Counted from the stretch's first letter, positions 6,918 through 15,410 are shown. The stretch is 25,466 bases of DNA from Candidatus Pacearchaeota archaeon (GCA_015520065.1 WAQV01000059.1:1-25466); one strand, 5' to 3'. A program made the numbers and translations. The notes: a model not told the origin generated them from the sequence alone.

Positions 6918-9900
6918 ATGTCGCAAATAACTCTGAAAGAAATGCAGAAAGAAAAAACAAAGAGGCTTTTAATGCTCTTGACAGTGTCAGTTATAGTTGT
7001 TTTGTTAGTGTCTTCTGTTATTTCTGCTTATTACAGGTCAAGTGTTCAGTACACAAGACCTGGGATAAGTTCTTATAGTTACCTAGGCAAGCAGGGAGTT
7101 TCTTTTCCTGTTTTCGATGATGAGCTGTGCAAGTCTGGGCAGGATTTTATAGTACAGATAAGTCCTCTTGGATGCACTCCGAGTGTTGTGAGAAGCGACC
7201 TTTTAGAGGAACAGAATGTTCCTGTTTTTTGTCCATTAATAGCTACAAAACTAAATCCTTTGATTGATGTGGAAGCAATAGATTATATAAGCTTCTCTCC
7301 CCGTGGATACACTAAAGAGGTTGCAGGAGTTGGGTTTCATCCTGCAAGAGCAGCTCTTAGAGGAAACTACAAAACTCTTCTTAATTCTCCTGTTTTAGAG
7401 AATATTGGTTATGCTGTTATTGTTCTTAAAAAACAAAAGAATGAGTCGGCAATGCCTGACTGGGTTCAAGGTAATTTAACAGCAAAAATAAGATATGACA
7501 TTAAAAATGCTTTTGGAGTTGGAAAAGCGGTTTACTATCTGCCTGAGCTGGATGACACGGAGTGGGTTTTAAATTACAAGCAGTATGGATTCTGGCAAGG
7601 AAGAGGGTTTTTAAGAGCAGAGGATATTGACAAAGATTCTGCTTTTATATCTATTTATTCTGACAAGAACAATAAAGTGTCAGGAGTCAGGCTTAAGAAA
7701 GGTGAAACTTCAAGAGAGATTTACATCCCTGGATTTTATTGTTTTGGAGGGATGCAGTTGAAACTTCATGACTTGGATGTTCCTGACAGGAGAGCAAAAC
7801 TTAATGTAAATGGAGAAATTGTAGAGGTTGCAAAAGGTGAAAAATTCCTTGACAACAAGTGCCGTGTCAAGGAGCTTCAAAAATACGGTCTTCTTGAGAG
7901 TGTCTCAATAACATGCGAAGAAGATGATGGAATAAACAAGTTTGATCTGACTATCAGTCCAAGGATTGCTCTTTCTATAACTGATAAAAGTGGCAGTGAA
8001 GTTGTTAAAGATTATGGAGTAGGAGACAAGCTGTATGAGTTTGATAAGGATGGAAAAAAAGAGTATGTTTATATTGGATATATTGGAACTGCAATTCAAA
8101 ATGCTCGAGATGGCAATAAAAGATACACCATGTCAAACTCTTACAGGGAAGATGAATTGATAGTTTATCTTTACAAAACTCCTCAAGATAAAGGAGAGCA
8201 GCTAAGTTTCAGAGATATATCCTCAATAGGAAAATCCATTAACTCTTATCTTTATTGGATTTCTGGTCCTGTAAAAAGAGTCATTAAAGGAGAGGTAAGT
8301 GAAGCTGTTTATTATAAAGATGAACCTAAAGAAGTTTGGGGAAAAAATAAAATTAAAATCATAGGATTTGCTGGACCTCAGGACAAGCCGTTTGGCAAAT
8401 GCGAAAAGAGTAATGATGTGACTAATGGTGAAAATACTCCTGAGTGTAATCAGTATGAAACTCAGGAGGAATGTGAAAGTGCAGATGCAGGCAGTTGTCA
8501 ATGGGTTGAAGAAAGTGGAGATTTAAAGGAAGTAAAAACAAACTATGAAAATGCATTAAAGGATTACAGGACTCTTATTGAGAGTTTTCCTTCTGAAAAG
8601 GAAAATGAAAACAGCCTTGAAACTTTCGGTGAGAGAGCATTTTTCAATTCAATAAGGCTTGCAGAGAAATTAGGACAGAAAAGAACAATGCTTAAATTCT
8701 GCAAGGAATTTGAGGAAAGTTTCCCTGACTCAAAACTTCTTTATGATTTAAGAGAAACCTGCTCAAGCGAGCTGAAAGCTTCAAGCCAGAGCACCTCAAC
8801 AATGGATGTTCTTGTTAATGGCAGAGTAAAGGAAATTTCCCTTGAAAGAGTTTATGAGCCAAGCCTTGAAGAATACAGCGCAGAGGTTAAAATTAATGGT
8901 TTAGGAAAGAGCAGCATTGTCAAGATTTTAAGAAAAAACACTCCTTCTTCTCTTGAGGAAAATGGCAATACTGTAGGGTCAATAGAGATTTTATCTTTAA
9001 CAGAGGATTCAGCAAAACTGAGAATAGAGATTTCTCCTGCAGACAGCACTGACAGCAAAAAAAGGAAATTTTCAAAGACAGTAACACTTAAACTTGACGC
9101 TCCAGAGAGTTTTGATAGTGATTATACATTTACTTTAACAAAAATTAACTTAAAGAAACTCGCAAAAGTGTCTGTAATACCTCGTGTAAACAATGCAGGT
9201 ACAGAAGCAAACTTCAGCTTTAAGATTGGAATTGAGAAAAGAGCAATACAGCTAAGCCCTGAACAAGCAAAAGAGAAAATAAAGAACCTCAATGAGTCAA
9301 TTGAAAAATGGGAGAAAATCTCAAACAATTTAGGAAATGTAGTGAGAGGAATGAAAGCTGCATGTTTAATGACAGGAACTGCACTGACAATCAAAAATTT
9401 ATTTGCAGGAATGAAGGGAAAAGCAGGAGCAAGGCACGAAGCAACACAGTTTTACAGGGAAAAATGCAGCCGTGATATTAAAGACCCTGACAGCCCATAT
9501 TATAAAAAATCAGTTTCCCAATGCCTTGTCGGCTACAATGACGAGATTAACAGTGCAGTAGAGATAATCGCGAAAAAAAGAATGTCTCAAATAAGGTTTT
9601 CTGAGAAAGAGTTGTGCAGTGATAAGATAAATAGTTTAGGAAGTGGTTTAAAAAATATCAATAGTGATGAAGAACTAAGCAGACTTGCAAAAGATGAAGA
9701 CATAAAAGGTTTGTTTTCCCCAGCATCACTGAGCGACGGAACATGTGACAAGCCATTAACAACAGACGAGGCAGAGAGAGTTGCATTGTATCTTGATATT
9801 ATTAATGATGACAGGTTAAGTTCTGAGGTAAGAGGTGGCTACAAAGAAAAACTCAAACAGCTCTTAACAGAACTAAAAGAGAATGCTGAGGATTATGCAT

Positions 9901-12842
9901 CAGTTAAAAAGGCGCAGGAAAGTGAAATTCCAGGAGAGGTAGTTTGGATCAAGCGAAAAGATTCAGTAGAAGCAGAATGGTATGGAACAAAAACATCAAA
10001 AGAGGGTGAGATAGGAAGTGAGCAAGAAGGAACTCCTTATCAGAAGATAATTTACAATGGAGTGCTGTATATTGTTACACTCAAAGAAACCTATGAAGGA
10101 AGCGGAGAGTATGTTATTAAGAACATATACAACGAGGATGGAAAAGAGGTAACAGATGAAGAATTAACTGAGAAGATTAAACAGCGTTACGAGATTTTCA
10201 AAAAAATCGACCCTGCTGCATACAAGAACAGATATGAAAATCCTGAAGTGAAGTACTGGGAGGCAGGAGAGTTCAAAGGGCTTCCTGCTGTTGTTCCGTT
10301 TGACATTAAAAACGGATGGTATGCAGCAACAAAGTCATTTTCAAGAGGAACAATTAAAGCATATCATGAAAGCGGTGCTGTAAACTTCTTCTATATATGC
10401 AATGTTATGAAAAACAATCGACAGGACGGAATAAACAGAGGAGATGATAAATGCGTTGGATTTTTTGCATCAGATATAGGAAACCTTAAAGGCAAAAAAT
10501 TCCCAGGGCTTACAGAAGCACAAACATCCAAGCTGTTGAGAAAAGCAATTCAAGCAATTGAGGATGCATCAAGAGGTTACAAAACTGGAGTAAGAAAAGT
10601 CAAAATAAGAAATGTTGGCTATGTTGATGTAGGAGTTCCTGAAGTAAACCTTCCTGGAACTCAGTGCGAGGACTTCATGTCTCCAAAAGACTGCAATCTA
10701 TTGTTTAATGTTTGCGACCCAGTAATCTGCCCTTCAAGCAGGTGTAATGCAGGAGGTTCTTACTATGTAAGCAATGTAATTAGGTCTGGATTTGTAGGAA
10801 GCACGTTCTTGTGCCTTCATAATTTTGGGACTCCATCCGAAGGAGGTGTTTTAATTCCAGTATGTCTTTCAGGGCTTAAAGCAGCTGCAGATGGGTGGCT
10901 GTCAATACTAAAAAGCCATAGGGACTGTTTGCAGAGAAATCTCCAGACAGGTGAGATGATAGGGTTTTGCGATGAGGTATATAGTATTTATGTATGTGAC
11001 TTCTTCTGGAAGCAAGCATTGCCTCTTATAAAAATGAAGCTTCCTGATATTGTTACATCAATGGTTACAGGCAGGAAGGATTCTGGAGGAGGAGAGTATT
11101 TAATATTTAAAGAAGCATGGGAAAATGCAGGAAAATCAATTGATTATATGGCTCAGTATTATGCCGAAAACTCTTACAAAGCATTCATATTGAGAAGCAC
11201 AGATGAAATAGGAAGCGCGCTATGCAAATCATTCATATCAGCAAGATACCCTGCTTCAGCAGACTTCTTCGATAATCTCATAGAACCAGATGTTCCCGCT
11301 CAGTACAACGCATGGTTTCATGAAACTCCTTTTACAACAGCAACATCGCCTCCAACATCTCAATACAAAGTGTTTTACCACATCTATTCAGGGAAAGATA
11401 CTGGAGTGTATTACAGTGTTTATCTTAAAAGCCCTTCGGGAAGTTCTTTTTACCAGTACTCAGAAACACTTCCTGTTGCAAGAGGATTCATACCTCGTGG
11501 AGAATATGCATCTGAAACGAGAGATTTTACTGCGCCATCAGGATATCAGGAGTTATGCATAAACATAAACGGTCAGGAAGAGTGTGGGTTTGGAAGGGTT
11601 TCAACATCATTTGCAATGGATTACATTGAGGATAAGATTGTAAAAGACCAGATTGAAAGGCAAGACATTAAGTCTGAAAAAGAGTGCATTTCAGGAAGTC
11701 CGAGCCTTTATGGCTTAATAAGCCCTAATCTTCAGGCAGGAGCAGAGCAGGCAATAGACCCTCAAATCTATAACAAAGGAATTGTAAGAGTATGTTCAAC
11801 AGAAAATCCAGGCAAGGGAACAAACGAGGAAAGATGGGTGAGAGTCGGTTATTGCGATGAAACAAAAAGAGTGAAATGCTGGCTTGACAAAGAAAGCATA
11901 AACAGTGTTGTTGAGTTCAATGCAACACGTGAGGAGTTGAAGGAATTCACTGATGACATACTTGAAAAATTAAGAGAAGAAGGAGGATACATTAAGCTTG
12001 ATGAAAATGATGTTAGAGAGTTTAGGAAAATTGTTGGTGGAGATGATAAAGGAAAGATTAAGAAATTAATAGAGGACATTACTGGAACAGATGAAAGAAA
12101 AGGGCTTATTGACAGAGTATTCTTCAGCAAAGAAAAAGCAACACTTTATCTTCTAAGAGGAGATGCTTATGCAAGGCTTGCTGAAATGCTGTTTACAGGC
12201 ATGAAGGATGAAGAAAAAGAAAAAGCCAACACTGAGGAAAAAGAGGAGAAAACAGCAGAAGAAGAAAAAGCTGAAAGAGATGAAGAAACACCTGAAGATA
12301 AAATTAAAGAGAGTGGTCCAATATTACCTGAACCTAATCTTGACCCTAAACCAGACAATGCCGAACTTTTAGACAGATTAAGTAAATACGATAGGATTAT
12401 TAAAGAGAATTCTAAGAAATATGGTGTTTCTCAAAGCCTAATTAAAGCTATTATTTCTCAAGAAAGTGATGCCAAATATGACGCTATTGATAAAAAAGGA
12501 GATTCTTATGGCTTAATGGGTATTACTGAAGGGGCTGCGAAAGATGTTGGGATGTATACTCAGTTTCAAAATAATAAGCTTAGACCATCAACAAATATAG
12601 AAATTGGAACTAAGTATTACAAAAGATTGGAGAAATACTACAGTGAAATGAATTCAGGAGAAGATTTAAAGAAGATAACTCTAGCAGCATACAATTGGGG
12701 AATGGGAAACATTTATGTAGAAGGATACGAAGATAAAGCAGCGTGTCAGGAAGGAAGATGGGTAAATTGCAAGAATATTCCTCAAGAAGTTTTACAATAT
12801 GTTTCTAATGTGATTGCTTATGAGAAAGAATTTGCTAAATAA
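6918..12842 (+). CDS. Giant membrane-anchored surface protein with C-terminal SLT lytic transglycosylase module
   Basis: The 1974-residue protein has one TM anchor (about 16-38, RLLMLLTVSVIVVLLVSSVI) after a basic cytoplasmic start, and the remainder is expected outside. Visible parts: a beta-rich Cys-containing region (40-480); a PSI-like Cys patch (about 495-530, ending CNQYETQEECESADAGSCQW); a TPR-like helical pair (about 535-620); a beta region (630-760); helical Cys-bearing segments (770-1500); a Lys/Glu-rich linker (about 1763-1815). The C-terminal SLT domain (about 1830-1974) has catalytic Glu1849 in LIKAIISQES, GLMG at 1865-1868 (usually GLMQ) and AAYNWGMGN around 1923-1931. SLT enzymes cleave the MurNAc-GlcNAc bond of peptidoglycan. 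The gene shares an operon with the pilin-like protein. The SLT assignment is strong; the target and the role of the other 1800 residues are unknown. Confidence 0.88.
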   Translation: MSQITLKEMQKEKTKRLLMLLTVSVIVVLLVSSVISAYYRSSVQYTRPGISSYSYLGKQGVSFPVFDDELCKSGQDFIVQISPLGCTPSVVRSDLLEEQNVPVFCPLIATKLNPLIDVEAIDYISFSPRGYTKEVAGVGFHPARAALRGNYKTLLNSPVLENIGYAVIVLKKQKNESAMPDWVQGNLTAKIRYDIKNAFGVGKAVYYLPELDDTEWVLNYKQYGFWQGRGFLRAEDIDKDSAFISIYSDKNNKVSGVRLKKGETSREIYIPGFYCFGGMQLKLHDLDVPDRRAKLNVNGEIVEVAKGEKFLDNKCRVKELQKYGLLESVSITCEEDDGINKFDLTISPRIALSITDKSGSEVVKDYGVGDKLYEFDKDGKKEYVYIGYIGTAIQNARDGNKRYTMSNSYREDELIVYLYKTPQDKGEQLSFRDISSIGKSINSYLYWISGPVKRVIKGEVSEAVYYKDEPKEVWGKNKIKIIGFAGPQDKPFGKCEKSNDVTNGENTPECNQYETQEECESADAGSCQWVEESGDLKEVKTNYENALKDYRTLIESFPSEKENENSLETFGERAFFNSIRLAEKLGQKRTMLKFCKEFEESFPDSKLLYDLRETCSSELKASSQSTSTMDVLVNGRVKEISLERVYEPSLEEYSAEVKINGLGKSSIVKILRKNTPSSLEENGNTVGSIEILSLTEDSAKLRIEISPADSTDSKKRKFSKTVTLKLDAPESFDSDYTFTLTKINLKKLAKVSVIPRVNNAGTEANFSFKIGIEKRAIQLSPEQAKEKIKNLNESIEKWEKISNNLGNVVRGMKAACLMTGTALTIKNLFAGMKGKAGARHEATQFYREKCSRDIKDPDSPYYKKSVSQCLVGYNDEINSAVEIIAKKRMSQIRFSEKELCSDKINSLGSGLKNINSDEELSRLAKDEDIKGLFSPASLSDGTCDKPLTTDEAERVALYLDIINDDRLSSEVRGGYKEKLKQLLTELKENAEDYASVKKAQESEIPGEVVWIKRKDSVEAEWYGTKTSKEGEIGSEQEGTPYQKIIYNGVLYIVTLKETYEGSGEYVIKNIYNEDGKEVTDEELTEKIKQRYEIFKKIDPAAYKNRYENPEVKYWEAGEFKGLPAVVPFDIKNGWYAATKSFSRGTIKAYHESGAVNFFYICNVMKNNRQDGINRGDDKCVGFFASDIGNLKGKKFPGLTEAQTSKLLRKAIQAIEDASRGYKTGVRKVKIRNVGYVDVGVPEVNLPGTQCEDFMSPKDCNLLFNVCDPVICPSSRCNAGGSYYVSNVIRSGFVGSTFLCLHNFGTPSEGGVLIPVCLSGLKAAADGWLSILKSHRDCLQRNLQTGEMIGFCDEVYSIYVCDFFWKQALPLIKMKLPDIVTSMVTGRKDSGGGEYLIFKEAWENAGKSIDYMAQYYAENSYKAFILRSTDEIGSALCKSFISARYPASADFFDNLIEPDVPAQYNAWFHETPFTTATSPPTSQYKVFYHIYSGKDTGVYYSVYLKSPSGSSFYQYSETLPVARGFIPRGEYASETRDFTAPSGYQELCININGQEECGFGRVSTSFAMDYIEDKIVKDQIERQDIKSEKECISGSPSLYGLISPNLQAGAEQAIDPQIYNKGIVRVCSTENPGKGTNEERWVRVGYCDETKRVKCWLDKESINSVVEFNATREELKEFTDDILEKLREEGGYIKLDENDVREFRKIVGGDDKGKIKKLIEDITGTDERKGLIDRVFFSKEKATLYLLRGDAYARLAEMLFTGMKDEEKEKANTEEKEEKTAEEEKAERDEETPEDKIKESGPILPEPNLDPKPDNAELLDRLSKYDRIIKENSKKYGVSQSLIKAIISQESDAKYDAIDKKGDSYGLMGITEGAAKDVGMYTQFQNNKLRPSTNIEIGTKYYKRLEKYYSEMNSGEDLKKITLAAYNWGMGNIYVEGYEDKAACQEGRWVNCKNIPQEVLQYVSNVIAYEKEFAK

Positions 12843-12916
12843 ATTTTAAATGAGATGAAATTCTTTTGCATTAGATACTTCTCTAATTTCTATTTTTGAA
12901 GTAATCTTAAAAAGCA

Positions 12917-13000
12917 TGCGGGGAGAAGGATTCGAACCTTCGCAGGCACTAAGCCAGCGCGTCTTGAGCGCGCCCCGTTTGACCGCTCCGGCATCCCCGC
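12917..13000 (-). tRNA. tRNA-Leu (anticodon CAA)
   Basis: This 84-nt class II tRNA on the minus strand has acceptor GCGGGGA/TCCCCGC, discriminator A, D-stem CCG/CGG, and anticodon stem GCGCG/CGCGC with loop CTCAAGA (anticodon CAA, Leu). A 15-nt variable arm contains GGC/GCC, and the T-arm is GAAGG-TTCGAAT-CCTTC. There is no CCA and no intron. Confidence 0.96.
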
Positions 13001-13022
13001 ATATAAGAAGCAGAAATTACTC

Positions 13023-13030
13023 ATATAAAA
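13023..13030 (-). promoter_or_regulatory. TATA box of tRNA-Leu
   Basis: ATATAAAA on the plus strand (TTTTATAT on the minus strand) is centred 26-27 bp upstream of the tRNA 5' end at 13000. Confidence 0.5.
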
Positions 13031-13082
13031 ATCTTTAGAATTAATTAAAGCAGGAACAAACAACTGAGCAACCAAAACAAGA

Positions 13083-14015
13083 TTACCCCTCTTTCTTTTT
13101 GCTCAACTCTTTTTCTTTCTGCTTTATTTTCTCTTCAAGGTTAAGCTTTTCTATTAACTCTTTGTACCTGTTTCTTATTGTTACCTCTGTTATTCCTGCA
13201 ATATCTGCAACCTCTCTCTGAGTCTTCTTCTCGTCATTCATTAATGCAGCAACATACAAAGCAGCTGCTGAGATTCCTGCAGGACCTCTTCCTGATGTAA
13301 GCTCAACTTTCTCTGCCTGTTTAAGTATCTTCAAAGCATCGTTTTGGGTTTTAGGAGAGAGTTTCAAAACTGAGGAGAATCTCGCAATATAATCTTTTGG
13401 AGAACTTTGTTTTACTTTAATTCCGAGCTTCCTTATTATAAACCTGTATGTTCTTCCAATCTCTTTTCTCTCAACATCAGAGGCAGTTGCCATCTCATCC
13501 AAAGTTCTCGGAATATTGTAAGACCTGCATGCAGTATATAAACATGCTGCAATTACTGACTCCATGCTTCTTCCTCTTACAAGCCCTCTCTGAAGAACAT
13601 AGTTGTAAATTCTTGCAGCCTCGTCACGCACAACATTTGGAAGATTCAAGTAAGATGCAATGACTCTAAGCTCTGCCATAGCAAGCCTTAAGTTTCTTTC
13701 AATGCTTGTTGAAACTCTTTCCTGCCATTTTTTAAGTCTCAGGAATTTTCTTGTCTGACCTGGAGCAAGTTTGTAAATATCAGAAATCTCTCCAACATTT
13801 GTCGTAAGCCCTTTGTCAAACTTCTGCATGCTTATAGGAGCTCCGCCACGACCTTTTTTCTCATGTTTGTCAAACTTTCCAGAAAGGTCAATTCCAGTAT
13901 CAACCATCTTTTCCTCAATAACAAGGCTGCAGTCATTGCAGATTATCTCTCCAAGATGAGGGTCATAAGTCAGGTTGATACTTCCGCATTCAGGACATTT
14001 TTTGACAAAAGCCAT
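13083..14015 (-). CDS. tfb: Transcription initiation factor IIB (TFB)
   Basis: The 310-residue protein has the normal TFB length. Its N-terminal zinc ribbon uses C7, C10, C26 and C29 (CPECGSINL...IICNDCS). The B-reader/B-linker region (about 45-85, including GRGGAPISMQKFDKGL) is followed by two cyclin-fold repeats. Repeat 1 is at about 105-195 (ERNLRLAMAELRVIASYLNLP...SVIAACLYTACR) and repeat 2 at about 205-295 (ARFSSVLKLSPKTQNDALKIL...GPAGISAAALYVAALMNDEKKTQREVADIAGITEVTIRNRYKEL). It recruits RNA polymerase to TBP-bound TATA boxes and reads the BRE. It is transcribed divergently from uS2. Three identical palindromic TATA-like boxes lie in its upstream region, which suggests autoregulation. 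No second TFB is present in the window. Confidence 0.96.
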   Translation of the reverse strand: MAFVKKCPECGSINLTYDPHLGEIICNDCSLVIEEKMVDTGIDLSGKFDKHEKKGRGGAPISMQKFDKGLTTNVGEISDIYKLAPGQTRKFLRLKKWQERVSTSIERNLRLAMAELRVIASYLNLPNVVRDEAARIYNYVLQRGLVRGRSMESVIAACLYTACRSYNIPRTLDEMATASDVERKEIGRTYRFIIRKLGIKVKQSSPKDYIARFSSVLKLSPKTQNDALKILKQAEKVELTSGRGPAGISAAALYVAALMNDEKKTQREVADIAGITEVTIRNRYKELIEKLNLEEKIKQKEKELSKKKEG

Positions 14016-14030
14016 TTTCCAGAAATTTCA

Positions 14031-14075
14031 TTTATAAATCTATCGTAACCTTTATAAATGGAGTGCATTTATAAA
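14031..14075 (-). promoter_or_regulatory. Triple TTTATAAA promoter region of tfb
   Basis: Three copies of the self-complementary 8-mer TTTATAAA lie at 14031-14038, 14051-14058 and 14068-14075. They are centred about 20, 40 and 57 bp upstream of the tfb ATG at 14015. Only one can set the usual start site. The middle box would give a leader of roughly 14 nt, while the first is too close for a leaderless start. The extra boxes may bind TBP/TFB as an operator. Confidence 0.5.
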
Positions 14076-14216
14076 CCTTTCGGTTTTTACTAGGAGTTCA
14101 TAATTGCAACTTCTGTTCATTAATACACTTCTGATTAATTTAAGACAACTTATTATTTTATCCTCGTGAAAAATTATAATTTAATAGAATGATTAACTGA
14201 CGCATACAAAAACCTT

Positions 14217-14224
14217 TTTAAATA
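14217..14224 (+). promoter_or_regulatory. TATA box of the uS2 gene
   Basis: TTTAAATA is centred 23-24 bp before the ATG at 14244, so the mRNA is leaderless or nearly so. Confidence 0.5.
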
Positions 14225-14243
14225 TATTTTCATCTGAATTCTC

Positions 14244-15080
14244 ATGGCACGAACAAAAGCTCAAGAATTAACTGGAGAGGAGCTTAAAAAAGCTGCAGAA
14301 GAAGAATCACTAAAAACAGAGAAAGGAAAAGAGAGTAAGACAGAAAAAGCTGAAAAGACAGAAGGAAAAGAAAAGTCTTTGGAAGAAAAAAAGAAGGAGC
14401 TGCTGGAAAAAGCAAAAAAGCTTAAAGAGAAAGTAACAGCAGAAACTGTTTCTACTCAGGAACTTAAAGAACAGGTTAAAATCAAAAAGAAGACAGAAAT
14501 GCTTGTTCCTCTTGAAGAGTATGTAAAAGCAGGAATTTATTTAGGAACGAGAGTTGTAACTCCTGATATGAGGCCTTTTATTTACAGAAGAAGAGCAGAC
14601 GGACTGGCAATATTCAACACCAATCTTATAGACGAGAAATTAAGAGAGGGTGCAGAGTATCTCGCAAAGTTTAAGCCTGAAGATGTAATTCTTGTATGCA
14701 AAAGGCAGGCAGGATGGAGAGCAGCAGAGATGTTTTCAAAGGTAACTGGAATAAGAGTCTTTACAAAAAAGTATCCTGCAGGAATACTAACAAACACAGC
14801 ACTTCCTGATTTTTTTGAGAACGAGCTTACAATAATAACTGACCACTGGCTTGACAAGAATGCTTTAAATGACACTCTGAAAGTTCATAAAAAAGTTCTT
14901 ATGATATGCGATACAAATAACTTTTCAAAAGGAGCTGACCAAGTGATAATAGGAAACAACAAAAGCCCTAAGAGTTTGGGCTTAATTTTCTACATTCTTG
15001 CAAGAGAATACTGCAAAGCAAGAGGCATAAAAGCAGACATCCCTGATATGGAAGTGTGGGTTTCTACAGAGCAGGAGTGA
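14244..15080 (+). CDS. rps2: 30S ribosomal protein uS2, archaeal type, with charged N-terminal extension
   Basis: The 278-residue product contains the archaeal/eukaryotic uS2 core from about residue 88 to the end. Recognisable parts are MLVPLEEYVKAGIYLGTRVVTPDMRPFIYRRRADGLAIFN, VILVCKRQAGWRAAEMFSKVTG, FTKKYPAGILTNT, ITDHWLDKNALNDTLK, VLMICDTNN and SPKSLGLIFYILAREY. It belongs to the small subunit near uS5 and uS3. Residues 8-85 are an extra Lys/Glu-rich helical stretch (KTEKGKESKTEKAEKTEGKE...), which the usual archaeal uS2 of roughly 200-230 residues lacks. In many archaea rps2 sits with enolase and rpoN/rpoK genes, but here it stands alone opposite tfb. Gene identity is secure. The role of the extension is unknown. 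Confidence 0.95.
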   Translation: MARTKAQELTGEELKKAAEEESLKTEKGKESKTEKAEKTEGKEKSLEEKKKELLEKAKKLKEKVTAETVSTQELKEQVKIKKKTEMLVPLEEYVKAGIYLGTRVVTPDMRPFIYRRRADGLAIFNTNLIDEKLREGAEYLAKFKPEDVILVCKRQAGWRAAEMFSKVTGIRVFTKKYPAGILTNTALPDFFENELTIITDHWLDKNALNDTLKVHKKVLMICDTNNFSKGADQVIIGNNKSPKSLGLIFYILAREYCKARGIKADIPDMEVWVSTEQE

Positions 15081-15144
15081 GGATAATTTCTAAGTATTAT
15101 CTTGTCTATTATCACATTCTATTTATATCAATAACTGTACAAAA

Positions 15145-15183
15145 ATATTTAAAAATTTGAATGTCCTTATGCTATAAAGGAGG
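15145..15183 (+). promoter_or_regulatory. TATA box plus strong Shine-Dalgarno for the 72-aa gene
   Basis: ATATTTAAAA (15145-15154) is followed by AAAGGAGG at 15176-15183, whose GGAGG lies 8 nt before the ATG at 15192. This is the only textbook Shine-Dalgarno I see in the window; most other genes have a TATA box at leaderless distance and no ribosome-binding site. Confidence 0.6.
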
Positions 15184-15191
15184 CATATAAA

Positions 15192-15410
15192 ATGCTTGAG
15201 GATAAAGCAAAAGAGGGAAGGAAGAAGATAAGCAGAGAGGAAGTTCTTAGGCTTTTAGATGAAGACCTGAAAAAAGCGTTTTCAGATGAGGAATACATGA
15301 GAAAATGCAGAGAGGAATATGTGAAAGAAGCAAAAAAGATAGACGACTGGCTGTTTGAAAGCTGGAAACATTCCCATACAACATGGGTTAGAGCTTCCTA
15401 CTACAGTTAA
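15192..15410 (+). CDS. Small helical protein, possibly N-terminal half of a frameshifted gene
   Basis: The 72-residue frame, MLEDKAKEGRKKISREEVL... , is almost wholly charged amphipathic helix up to DDWLFESW, and then turns into an unconvincing tail (KHSHTTWVRASYYS). The start is fixed by the GGAGG at 15179-15183. The plus-one frame opens at 15343, overlaps the last 68 nt, and reads AGNIPIQHGLELPTTVKINL..., which looks more protein-like than the frame-0 tail. Either this is one protein of about 148 residues broken by a one-base insertion (real or sequencing error) or joined by +1 frameshifting, or it is the first of two overlapping genes. I do not recognise the family. Confidence 0.55.
   Translation: MLEDKAKEGRKKISREEVLRLLDEDLKKAFSDEEYMRKCREEYVKEAKKIDDWLFESWKHSHTTWVRASYYS

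Larger units (their letters stand above)
14016..14243. other. Divergent tfb / uS2 intergenic region (228 bp)
   Basis: It holds the triple TATA-like boxes of tfb at the left and the uS2 TATA box at the right. The middle (14080-14200) is AT-rich with no frame, no RNA gene and no clear repeat that I can see. Confidence 0.6.

Noticed and set aside
8223..8501. Several minus-strand open frames inside the giant surface gene (also at 7905-8099, 8852-9058, 9122-9394, 11849-12130)
   Set aside because: They are Ser/Phe/Leu-rich shadows of a Glu/Lys-rich coding strand with no start signals.
14244..14500. Starting uS2 further downstream to remove the charged extension
   Set aside because: The TATA box sits 23-24 bp before the ATG at 14244, and no better start with a promoter lies before the conserved core.
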